Source of the DNA: Scortum barcoo
Lineage: Eukaryota; Chordata; Actinopteri; Centrarchiformes; Terapontidae
Length of the DNA stretch: 64,000 nt
NCBI GenBank assembly: GCA_023238725.1
Contig: CM041550.1
Location: 6,023,044-6,087,043 of the forward strand
Reading direction: 5' to 3'
Numbering within the stretch: position 1 is the stretch's first letter; every line of letters starts with the position of its first letter. The notes beneath the pieces were generated by a model that was not told the origin of the DNA, ran no database searches, and saw only the letters and a list, made by a program, of their open reading frames with translations. Made by a program: the position numbers and the translations under genes. This document shows, one piece after another, positions 13,501 to 26,500 of this stretch.

Positions 13501-16500
13501 ATCGGGAATTTTGAAAGACAGATTGCTGGAACGTCTTACAGCAGAAGTAGATAACTTATTTATATATTACTTTTAGTTATATTTGCTAAAACTACATCAG
13601 AGAGATAATCTGTGATAAAAACTCCTCTGGCTCCACCTGCTGCCTCTGAAGTCATTTGACAAGACTCCATCGCACCCGAATCAAAAGAACCAATGGCGGA
13701 TAAACAAGAACCAAACAACCAAGAAATGAGAAAACAACATTTACACAAAAAGACAAGTTAAGAGAACAAGAGCAGAGCAATGAAGGAGAGCAAGTAAAAA
13801 GGAACAAAATGAGATCGACTGACACTGCAGGGGTTAAGCTGAAGAGGGGAGAGAGGAGGGAGATAGCTCACTCAACATTTCAACCTTATTTCACTTTCTT
13901 CTAAATCCTACTGACTGTTCCTATAGTGATGGTTAGTTGAGGGTTTGAGCTGCACATGTAAAATTTTACTCACCTTCATTACATCAGGGTGGTGGCAGAA
14001 GTCAGTAACAGATATCTGAAAACCTGAAAACCAGCCCCTGAAACTAAAGCCATCAGGATGTCTACTTGAGTAAGTAGGGAGATTTGTTGTAAAAATGTAT
14101 GTTGTTTTGTAATTCTTAGATCTTTTAATGTCACAGAGAAGGTTTTAACACTACAATTGCTAAAAAATAGGAACAAATCAATTGGAGCGTGTAATATTTT
14201 TTGAGAAAGTTTATGTTGAGAGTGTTGATTCAACTAAAAAAATAAGATGCCTGGAAGCTGCGCTGTACTTGTTTGCCAAATTTTTAAATGTGTATGTTTG
14301 GCATTAAGACAGGCTTTGTTTAGATCAGTAAAATACAAAAAATGTACCAGTTCTTCAGACTGTAACTGCTGTATTTCATGTAAGGACTTGGCCCTGTAAA
14401 GATGTCCTGACTAGGTAAACCTAAAAAAGTGTTACTGACAGGAATTGGTGTGTTTTGAATTACACTACGAAGCCCCACAGTTCTCATGAGCGTACCTGGC
14501 TTCTGTTCCTCTGCGATCACCTCAGCCATGGAGATCATGTTCGGCCTCCCGGGGGTCAGAGGGCACCTTGTTTTTCAGGTCGCTGATGGTCTGGATAATC
14601 TGCTCTGCCCCCTGCAGGGTGGTGGGCAGGAACACAGGCACAGGAACCTGGACGGGACACGACATTTGGCTCAGTTTGCACGCTTGATTGGCCTTTTGTC
14701 CATTTTAAGCAGCCTGGGAGTCATCATATAGTACAGGCTGCTTTCACTGATTTGTCTTTGTTAACACCTTTACAAGTTTTGGCCTCTTTGCTTTGAATTT
14801 TGGATCATGTCTCACCGGTACAGGCAGAGAGAGCGTGGTGGGAGTGACCTGGGAGTACATGTTCATGGGCATGGGGATAAAGACGGGCACAGGGATGGGC
14901 ACAGGAACATACTCCCTCTTCACACCATCGTCTACATCTGTGGACAAAAAAAAAAAAAAAAAAATCCGAACATTATACATGCAGATCAATACATGAATTA
15001 ATAGGTCATTGAGTGATTATTTTAAAAGGCTATAGCAAACCTTAGCTGCGCCTTGCATCATATCATTTCCCTCTAACCATGTTTCCTGTCTCTCTCATGT
15101 GAACGATCTAATCAATTCAAAGCACAGCAAAGAAATAAAACACTATATATTTCAGTCTGTAGCACTCTTCTGGGTGAGACGCTGCGTTTACCTGTCTGGA
15201 GGAGTTTGCTCTGCATGTGCGGCTTGCAGTAGGTGGCCTTGGTGAGGGTGAGCGGCTTGCAGAGCACGGCCTTGTTCTTGACATCTCTCATCAAACCTCC
15301 TCCAGCGTACGCCACGGTGCCCTGATTCACCAGCTGCAACACGGCGGAGAGATAAATAAGAATGTATGGATTTAATCGCAAACTGAAATCCGGCTTTTGC
15401 ACATACACAATTATTATTTACTGACACCATTTCTAAATTCTTACTTACCCCAAGTTTGGCCCCTTGCATTTCATACCCTGCAAAGAGGGAAAAGAAAATC
15501 AATCGTCTCATGAAGAAACCTGAGGCACATTAAGTAACATAAACAACATTCATTCATTCCCTGCACACTTAAAAAAAGCATCTTTTGACACAAGGAACAG
15601 TAAGCACGTGCCCAAGAGGGTCATTTGTAGGGATGCTTTGTTCAGACAGCGTGTAAATCAGATATGTTTCTTAAAAAGGATCGTTAAGACAGACTGTGCC
15701 CACTGTTATTTGCAGATTTGTGTATCAACATATCACCAACCTATCTGCACAGTTTCCTGTTATAATGACGTAGGCATTAGTAATTTGTGGAAATGGAAAT
15801 GAATGTGGAAAAATAACAAATAGAGATCGATCACCTCTCCATCCAAACAATCGTGCTCTGTTAATAGCAGCATGGATTCTGCTCAGCCGCACTGATGCAC
15901 TTTTATCAATTTGGATTTGATGTTGTTGTTTTTGTGTGTGTGTGTCATGTTAAAAGTGATGCAAAAGAAAGTCTGAAGTACGATTTGAGTGGCCAGACTG
16001 AAACACATCTGTAGAGATCTGATGGGCCTCGCATTTTAAACCACCAGAAAAGCTTTTGGACTGACAGTCTGAACAAAGCTTCAGTTCCTCCAAAGCAAAC
16101 ACACACAAACACACACACTCAGTTTGTACCCAGGGTGGTGTTCTCGGGGCCTTTCTGTGTGACCATGATGGGCTCGTTCTGCTGGCAGTAGAACTTCAAC
16201 AAACACTCCTGGTCACAGAAATGCTTCATCTCTGCTCTCCACATCACAGACTCCGTAAGGTTTCCCTGCACTTTACAGCAGTCACACCGCGCCGCCTGGT
16301 GGACACAAGGGGACAGTTTGAGAACATTCAGACATGTGTTCATGCTTTAAACATATCTGTTTAAACGTGTTAATGGATAAACTGAGTGTGAGCGGACCTT
16401 ATAGTACCAGTCGTGGAACTTCTTGGCACAGGTCTCGCTGCAGAAGTCGCGGGTCATGCCGCCAAGCTGCCTGGTCACACTTCTCTTACAGAGCTGGTTG

Positions 16501-19500
16501 CAGTGGTTACAGCTGACACACTTCAGACCCAACCGCTTGATAAAATCCTGCTTAAATAACAGCTTACAGCCTGGAGGAAAAAAAACAGACAAAACAAAGA
16601 GACAAAATTTTAAAAAGAATGAAAAGAAAAAACAAAAGGACATTTAATGAATGAAGTCTCCTCTGGGAGCAACAAAGCAAAATCCTGAAAGAAAGACCTA
16701 AGACGTATGAACAAGAAACATGATTAAAGATGGGAAACACACACAATAACGCCTAAATAGCTTAAGAATTTACAACACAGCTAGAAAGAAAAAGGCACTG
16801 AAAAGCGATCCACAACAGCCACCATGTGATATGATCAGTCTCTCAGACTTCTGCTACTACAACCCTAAAAAAAATGTGGAGAAAACAACTCCGATCAAGT
16901 GTACTCGAGAGGAGAGGGGATTAGTACCTTCGCTGCAGAAAGGCCTCTTGACTCCGGAGAACTTGACCATCTCGTGTAGCGTCTTCTCCTCTTGGCAGTA
17001 CTCGCAGAACGTCACAATGCAGTGGAGCTTCTTGTAGTCCTCGCAGCAGGTCTTACTACAGAACTGGTAAACTTTATCCTGAGGAAAAACATGTTTGGAT
17101 GAATGAACTGTCCTTATTCTGGGTTTGAGGTTCATTACCAGTATGCTCTGCAGGCAAGAAAAATGTGTTGTGTGTGAGTTTGACTTAATTTGAAACTTTC
17201 CTTCCTGTTTATGTCTGTCCAATAAACTATTGCCTTGATCTCTTTATCAAAGTAGACAAGGGCTGCAACTTTCATTATTGGTCAATCCGCCAAATATGCT
17301 TCTTGATTAACCGATTAATCATTTGGTCTATGAAACATCAGAAAACAGTCCACAGAAAGAAGCTCATCCCAATTTCCCAGAGCCCGTGTTGACACACTCA
17401 GATGCTTTGTTATGTATCCCAAAACTTGAACTACATTTTATTATCACACAAGAATGAGAAAAACAAAGCAAATATTCGTATTTGAGAAGCTGGAAACAGT
17501 GGGATTTTTGCTGTTTTCCTTAAAAGAAAATTAAAAATGATTATTGATTTATGGATTCATTTTCTATCAACCTGTTTTATCGTCTGTGGTACTTCCTTAT
17601 CATGAAGCATTGTTTGTGGAAGATAAAACATTAGACTGTGACTGAGGTATCTGAATAAAAATGAAGAAACTCCTCCTCGGGATGGCCTCACCTCCCACTC
17701 CAGAGTTTCGGGCTTCAAGCTGAAAGCTCCCCGGCAGTAGTTACATTTCAGCTGGACCGTGTTGTTTGTCGTGGAGAGGGGCGTCTGTCCGTTGGTGGCC
17801 GTTTGAAGAGTTGCATTCTGCAAGAAAAAAAAGGGACATCACATGAAAAAACTCCTCAAGTGACCTTCATTTGCAGGTCAGACACGCTGCTGTCCTTCAG
17901 TGAGAAAACACCGCCTGCTTGTACCACACAGGTAACTAATGAGGCTATTAACGCTCTGAATTGCAAATATCTCTCCGCCCACAAACTTGTCTTCACGTGT
18001 GGGTGGTATTATTTGAACTCTGTACCATCGACTCATGGTAGTTTTAAAAAAATCTGTTTGCTTGTTAATATGTAGATTTATGCAACACGGTGCTAATCAG
18101 GTCAGGACTCCACTGAGGGAACCTGCAGTGTTTTATGTTTGGGTTTTTTGAGCTGCTGTTTTCATCAGGATGTGTTAAATGAGTCGATGATAACAGTTAT
18201 GCTCGGCTTTTATTTTGTCAACTTTCATTCCTGTCAGCTATAGCAATATTATATGTCATTACTTTTATTCCTGCTTTCTCCTCACAGCAGCTGTAGTTGC
18301 AATTGCATCATTCCTCTAAAAAAAGGACCCAGATATGTGTCTTTTGCTTTGATAATGACAAAAAGAGTCCCCACCTGGAACTTGGTGACACACTGCGAGC
18401 TGCAGAAGTTGAGGATGTTTCCCTCTGGCAGCGTAGCCTGGTACTGCGGTAATGAATTCCTCTTACAGAAATGACACGTGGGCTCTGTGGCTGCAAAACA
18501 CAGACATTAAATGTTAAAACTCACACAAAAGTGGATTAATCACACACACTTGTAAGCAACCGGTTCTCCTACTTATGCATACGATGTTTAGTGAAGCTGC
18601 TGATCAGGAGTGGACCAACAGGTTATCAAGTCATTTCTAAAATATACAGTTGTCTGCCCAGCTGTCACCGTGATCCTGTTCTGGTCTTAGAAAATGTGTA
18701 ACATGGTTAAAAGTTTGAAAGAGAAAGCGATGTTTTGGATGGCCGTTTGACAAAAGTTTTTAAAGCGTGTTAACCCTCTTGCTGGTGTGGTCTGGTTACT
18801 CACTGATGAAGGAGGTCGTTGCCAGCTTGCCCTTGTTCATGCAGTTGACAGAGCAGTAGGAGCCCATGGTGCCGCCTGCTCCGAGGCTGTGGAGCACCTC
18901 GCCGGTCTTGATCAGCGTTTTGCAAGTCAGGCAGCTCGCAAGTTTACTGTGGGCCTGGAGCAGAGAGAGAGAGGGGGGGGGGGTCACGTCAAAGTGTCAA
19001 ACAACTCCATGTTCTGCAAATGACAGTAAGATGATATTAAGTCAGTGATAAAGATAATTGAATAAACAATGAAAATCTTTGGATATCAATATGTGTGCCC
19101 CTGACAGTTATAACAATTAGCTTTTTTTAAAAATCACCTCTCGAGAGTTAGCAATTAGTTTAGTTCTGCACAGACACAAAGAGAAATAAAAATAGATTAT
19201 TAGAGGCTGTGTTAAATCCTCATGGATCCTCTTTGTTGGATCAAGAGGTTTCGGTGTGTTTGCTGGAGCTTCAGAGCAGCTTCTGGCTGAGTTAACAGCA
19301 CAAATCTCCTGTGAACTGGCAGTTTATATGTTAGTTTTGTGCAGATTATAACCTTTGTCCTGTTTTTATCACAGTGATTAGCTGGAAAAACATCAGTCCT
19401 GTAAAATCTATTATTGCATTAACTGCTAAAACATGTCTTCAACATGTGTAAAGACCTCACACCATTTTCACTTTTATACAGTCCTTCCTACAAAGTACAA

Positions 19501-22500
19501 CGAGGAAGATGCAATTATACCTGAGAGGAGAAATAAGGTGATTTTTCTTCAGTGTGCAAAACTAACTATTAAATTATTCTATTTATTTATTCAGGAATTG
19601 ATTTAAAACTGAGAAGCAAAACACAATTTAGAATTTGTCTCCTCTCTCTTTGGCAGACATCAGCTCTGATTTTTCTATTTTGAGGAAAAGAAGATGAAGA
19701 TCTTTGTACTTTTCAAAGAAATATATACAACAGAACTGGTCAGCTTTGGAAAGATGATGTGTTAAATGCCCACCAGGGGCAGTCAACTATACAGGGCGGC
19801 TCATTGTTCGTCTGAGAAACACCCGGTTACAGCTTCACTCAACAGCCAGTCGTTTGAATTTAACGCCACTGAAATGAGACTGACCTCATGGTTTCTTCCA
19901 CTTATTATTGAAATGCACAATAAGCTGCTGTTGCCAAGCAACAAATACAATTATAACCTCTAATTTCTGGCCAGTATTGAATAGCGACACAATTTAGCTG
20001 TAATGTGTTCAGTAAAAGCTGAATAAGAGAATTACTGGAGGTTTTAAAGAGATCCAGAGGTGTGCTGAGCTCTGCTGAACACTGCAGGTATACACTGCAT
20101 TAGTGATATTGCAGTTAGAAATAAGGTTAGTGACCTGCGTCTCATTAAATCCTGCCAATCATCATCTGGAGGTTCCTCGTGTACCCACACAGCTCGGCAG
20201 CACAAACAGGGACGCCAGCTGGTGAATGTTGCAACTCCATCAACCATCATGATCCAGACAGAAGCTTTCGTTTTTTTAAAAATTTGCATAGTGGGTGTGA
20301 GAGGTGGCTATTTTTTGATAAATCAATAATACTGTTAAGATACTGACCAAACTATCAGTAATAGGTGGTTGTATGTCATCAATTGACATATTCACAAACA
20401 GAACTGACCTAATTTAATGCCTTTAATGCCTCACAATGATCAAATATCTTTCTTTTCTCAAGGTACGCCTTCATCCTTTTATTCAGCCCTTTTATTTTTT
20501 GTGCAAATTTTGTAGTTTAACAGAGGCCTTGTTCACTCTCATTTTCATTCAAGGACCACTTTCTGTCTCGCTTGTACATTTATTAGCATGCGCACTTGTG
20601 TTACTGCGATTGTGAATGCCTTTTTTTTTAATATCTCAAGAGGGTGAGTAATAAGGTCAGGTTAGTCCTTCTATTGTATTTACATTTTAGCCAGTTTCCT
20701 GTAAGCTGTGAAAAGGCGGAGGAGGGGTCCCCACGGCTAAATTAATAACACAGAAACTTTTACATGAATTAAAGTTTTGTCTGCCAAAGTGCAGCTGTAA
20801 CTTTAAATGGATATGATTGAAGGAAAGGAATGAATCGATCATGTGTGTTCAAATCAAGCAAATTCTGCACACCTGCGGCCTGCAGGTTGGACCTACAGTA
20901 CCTGCTTGTACTCCCTGATGCAATTCTGGCAGCAGAAGCGTTTCTGTTGGCCGTCGACCAGCAGGAAGTGGTTTGCCGACGCTCGGCTGGGCAGGTAGTC
21001 GCCGCACTGCTCGCAGCAGTTCATGATCAAGCCGTTGGCCCTGCGGTAAACGTTGAAACATGTGTCACTGCAGATCTTGTGGGTCACAGTCTTAAAGCTA
21101 ACCTCGTGCCGGATCTGGAGACAGAAAAGAAAAACACAGGAGAAGCAGGAGCCTGGTTAACTAAACTTTTCTTTTAAAGTTCACACCATTTAGTTATGCA
21201 TCACACTTTCTTCACTTAAATCTTTCTAGCTGAGGAGAAACAAACTTTTCAGATGGAACAGTTGACTTGATATAATCTGAGCACGAACACAAGCAAATAA
21301 CTGAGGGGCGTCTTCAATTAGGCATTTCAATTCATCTAACACCTCTAACGATTGCCGAGGGTGACGGCTCATATTACCGCTCATGGCAGGTTGTGATATA
21401 GTGAAATTAAAACCAGCTTCAGCTATGGGAAATGACAGGGGTGAAAAACGCACACTACACAGGCGTACCGTTCCCGTGATGCACTTTGCAAATCATTTTA
21501 GCGTCGCTTGTCAGGGGCATTGCTTGTTGCTTTTATATGCAAATGAAATCAAGAAGGAGACATAAATAACGCAAACGATTTTTTAAGATGTCACAAATGC
21601 GGGTAGTTGTGGTTGCTAGGTGACGGTAGTACTGGTTAGCCGTGGCACAGAGAGGCAACAGAAGAAAGTCTCGCTGGGCTCACAAGTCACTTAATGTTTA
21701 GTTCATTCGTTTAGTTCAATGCTTAAAACGTTAACATAGCTTGGACTTTCTTTTGTGTTACATCCCAAATTACTTCAACACAACCACCAACTAACTAACT
21801 TGTGCTTCATTGTGAGGTGGGAGGAACTATTCTCTAATTTTGAGATCGCTGCATGTTGTGGCCATGGAGACTGAGCTGAAGGCCCCGAGAAGCCCCACAG
21901 TAAAATGGAGGGATGGAGAAAAGAAAAGAAGGCAAGAACGAACAGAGAGAGAACAGTGAAAGCACACGAGGAACAAGAAAGAGAGAAATATTGAATGAAA
22001 GTGACCCGAGGAGGAAGACAATATGAGACAGACTGAGGTAACGCAATGCTGATAAGAGAATATTCATTAAGCGATAAGAATAAAATAGAAGGTGAGAAGA
22101 TGTACGTAAATGCAACAGGACTCAAGCATGTGAGATTCATAATTTAAAAAAAACAAAAACAAAGCAAAGGATGTAAATAATGGAGATAATGTGAAGAGTG
22201 TCTGAATCTCTCCGTGTAGTGGACTGCATTACACTGAAAGGTGTTTGTAATGTTTTGTGCGCCCTGAGGGAGTATTTCAGAGACCTCTGGATTACATTAA
22301 GCCTCGATCTTGGGCAAAAATCATGCAGACTCTCGCAGCCACACATACGTGGAAACCATGAATTAGCCTTTACACAGCGTAGGTGTAACTAATACACTGG
22401 TAAGTCAGCATGTACCATTAAAGCCCCTTGACCTGCTTCCCTCCACTTTTACTTTTGTACCCATTGCGGCTGAAAATATTCATTCCATTGTCAGGAACAT

Positions 22501-23539
22501 AGTTGAGCGCAGGTTAAGAATTACAGATGGTAAATGGATAAAAGAGGACTGCGTGTTGTTAAGTGACAGACTGACCTCAGTGAGCTTTCCGCAAACGGTA
22601 CATTTGGTTTTGATGCCCGATTTAGGCGGGTTTTGCTTGTTCTCGTATGCACCGAGGCAGCCCGTGCTGCAGAACTCCTGGAAAGACTCGCTGGAGTCGA
22701 CCTGGGCCACGATGGTACCCTTCATGTTTGTGATGTCCCTGAAAAACACATCACAGAGCACAGATAATTTAGTATTTAATGAAGCTGGAGAATCAGTTAG
22801 TAAAAATAATAATAGGTATAATAATAGGTGTTGTTGTATTTAAATATGATGTTCAGGACTTGCTGCAACTTCACAAAAATAAATGTTTATTAAAAAACGG
22901 TGCATGCACAATCCTAAATTCACACCATGAAAGGTCTTTTGTTCACTGAGACTCACTTTTTGCACATGGTGCAGCTCTTCTTGGGGGCGGGTTTGTGTGA
23001 GAAGGCAGAGAGACAGGTGGTGGAGCAGAACAGGTGTGTGGAGCCTTTACGCTGGTAGGCCGTCTGGCCTTTCTTTAGAGGTTTTTTACAGTTGGCACAG
23101 GTCACCTGGGACGAACAAACACCACAATGACTGGGGCAGTTTTACAACAGCAATAAGTAATCTATGACCTTCCTCCATTAGCTGCTAGTAGAGCTGGTGT
23201 GCTTCCGTAAGAAACGGGCAGATTTATGTTGGATTTTTAAAAGCTTTTCAGTTTTAAAGTAAAAAAACTGTAATCTTTGGGTCTGTACAATTTGAACACC
23301 TTATTCCAAACAATACTTGTGGCTCCTTTTCAGTTGGAAAACACAGCAAACTAAAATTAAAAGGCAAAGAAATGAGGGGAAAAAACATAGGCTTACATGG
23401 GGAGCATAGTATAAACCAAAGAAGTAAACAAGGTAATGAAAGCAGGAAGCTGTATGTAAAATGGGGCTCCAACTACATCACAGCATTAAATTACTTTCAT
23501 ATTTTCATCACTTGAATCTGCTCCACTGTATTTTTTGGC

Positions 23540-23582
<43 letters not shown>

Positions 23583-26500
23583 TGTGTGAGTGATATAATA
23601 CACATATACTTTGAACATATGAAGCACTTTCAACCAACCGGATTGCCATAACATGGTTTATATGAAAATATGAAACAGAGACACAAAAGATTCATCGACA
23701 ACTGAATCTGGATTAAAGTCTTCAAATAAAATAAAATGTCCTGTTTGTGTGACTTGTTAATCCTGTAGGTGATGAACTACACCGAATACAGGAGCTGGGC
23801 GAACAGCGTGGATCACCTTGACGGTCCTGGGCTGCGGCTGGGAGCCTGAGGAGGAAGTAGATGAGGAAGACTGGCCGGGAGGTTTGGGCAGGGAGGTGGC
23901 TGGTGACGGAGAGTCGACCCCGGTCTGCTTTTGGTTACGGGGCACTGAAGCCGACTGGGAGATCCACGAGTCTGAAGGCAAAGACAGAAACAAAGTTAAC
24001 GTTTGTCTCCATCGTATGTCTCTTTGTTTTTCTGAGCTGACAATAAAAACAGTGAATGTAAATTTGTCAGGGAGGATTCAGCTTGTCAGAGCACAAACAA
24101 AGCCTTGTCCCAATTTGAAGCTTGAACCATTTTCCTCATTTTGAATTTGCCATCAAAAAGGAAGTTACAAAGCTGATAATAAAATCAAAATCACATAATA
24201 AATGCAGACAATGAGGGTGTGCATGGCCATTTTTTATCATATTCTGCTGGACCAAAAAGGATTACTGACTTAAGTTGAACTTTTATTATTATTTTTGTTT
24301 CCTGTCTTAATGTTTTTATCTATTAAATTCTTAAAGTCAACCTCCCTATTTCAAAATACCCTGTGTACTGAAAGTGTGTGAACAAGCCTGTGCACACAGC
24401 TTTGTGTACTTCGGGTCTCGCCCTGTTTTGCAACTGTTTGGGTCAGCCCTCTTAGTTTCACTTAAAGAAATCTTAATACTGCAGCAGAATTGAATCACAG
24501 ACTGTGTCAATGATCGTTGTGGCTAAAAGGGAACTAATCCCTGAGGCCAAGTCCCAAAATCTGGTGGGAAGAGTGGGAAGTATAGGTGTCCACATACTTT
24601 GTTATATAGCATAGTGCATTTCAAAAGTGAGTCACTATTTTTAAATACTTTATTCATGGAGCAAACACGTCTCCGTTAACTTCCCTGCATTCCTTCCATG
24701 ATAACATTTTTAAAGATGACTTATTTGGCATTTTTAGATTTTCCTGGACAAATGATGATGGAGGAAACAAAAGGGAGAGACAGGTATTACATCCATCATA
24801 GGTTTTCAGGCTGGAATCAAAACAGGAATTGCATCAGGTCTGTGGTATGTGCATCATTTGTTTCACAGTCCTGGTAAAAGTAACATCCAGGAAGTAACAT
24901 CAGCCAAAAGTACAGCAGCTTCACACTTGTTGCATCTCCAGCCAAATCATGTTTCTTGTGTTTGTGGCAGTAAAACTGGAGGTGATGCAGTGCAGCAGCT
25001 CAAAACTGTGACTCTGATGTACTGGCTTAAACTGCAGACAAAAAACTGTGATGCATCCCAAAAAAATAATCCCCCAGATGCCAGTTTTAGAAAAAAAAAA
25101 GGGGGGGGTACCACTGCAGTCAACAGCACCATCTGGAGTCTGTGTGGAGCGAGACAGAAACATAAAACAGTCTCGGGCCCAGTCCCAATTCTCAGACTTA
25201 AATGCCAGAAAGTCCGTGTGGGCTCAGAACTGTCCCACCGTGAAATCTGAAAGTGTCTGATGGCCCACATGGGGACAACATAACCCCCGTATGCGCACGC
25301 TCCACAGGTCTGCAAAGCTGCAGGTTTCTCTAAAAGGAATCAATCCAGAGTTTTTTTTTGTTAAATACCAGTTTGACAGGAGAGATTTAACTGTGTCTGG
25401 TTCTTTGTCTTAAAGGAGGCATGATTTCACAAAATGCTGTCCCATCCTTTTAGATTTTAAAACCCTTTTTTTTACATAGAGGTGACCTGTGATGTTTGCT
25501 TGTACACAAATAAAAGTTAGATTTCCATTCACTGTTCATTGTAGACATCAACCCACAGGGACTGGCACCTGATGGATTACGATACTGAGACTGTGCCCAG
25601 ATTAATGTGCCTCTCTCCACTGTTCTGCCTTTTCTCTGAGACAGCTTTTGGACATGTTTACAATCAGGGTGAGGTGTGAAGGGACACGCTTGACTGTACC
25701 AATGGAGACAACATGTAGTTTCCTCAAAGCAACAAACGTGAAAGTAAACAGAAACATGTGGCCTGCTAACACACACATCATGCTGCTGACTGGTTTCAGG
25801 TGACAGTGTAAAGGTTGTAAGTGAACCAGTCCCCCATTTCACCTGTGAGAACGTGTGAAGTGAAATTCATTCTTGCTGCACAGTGAATTCATTACCTGCC
25901 CTGTTGTGCGTCCCTGTGTCTCCGTTCTGTACCAGCTGGCCCAGGGGGCCCGAGCCCCGCCCGGGGTTGAAGGAGGCTGTTGGTCGGCCAGGTGGGGTGT
26001 CGGGATTCAAGCTGAACGCGCTGCTGATCTGCAGACCGTTCTCCTCGGCCTGGCCTTCACCTGCCTGGACAGACATGCAGCTCAGGTTAGTTTCTCTCCT
26101 TTGTGACCAAACATCAGGAAGCGAGACGATCAGGAAACCAAAGACTTGAGGTGTAATCTGCCGTGCAGTCTGTGGAACCTGCGATGAGTCCAAGCTCGTC
26201 TGACAACGAGCTGTCAGTGCAAATATTGGCAGAAAATATCAGCTCTCAGCAGCGTCATTACAAAGATATCATTATCTCTTTGGCTAAGAATAAACCTGCT
26301 ATGCCAAAAAGAAAACCTGCTTTCACAAACGTCTACCAGCAGACAACATCTGAGGAACCAACATTTCCTGTAATAAGAAGACAGAAACACTATTCAATCT
26401 ATAACTCAAGAATGAAAATGAGACGAAATCAAAGTTGGAGCATGAATCAAAGAAGTTGGTGGTGATTCTCACCGCTGTGACCACCGCCGTCCCGCTCTGC

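Noticed and set aside
24849..25842. Frames of 70-133 codons in the intron between zmym2 coding exons 2 and 3
   Set aside because: Overlapping frames on both strands, no acceptor or donor in suitable phase, and exon 2 to exon 3 already joins correctly (phase 1).
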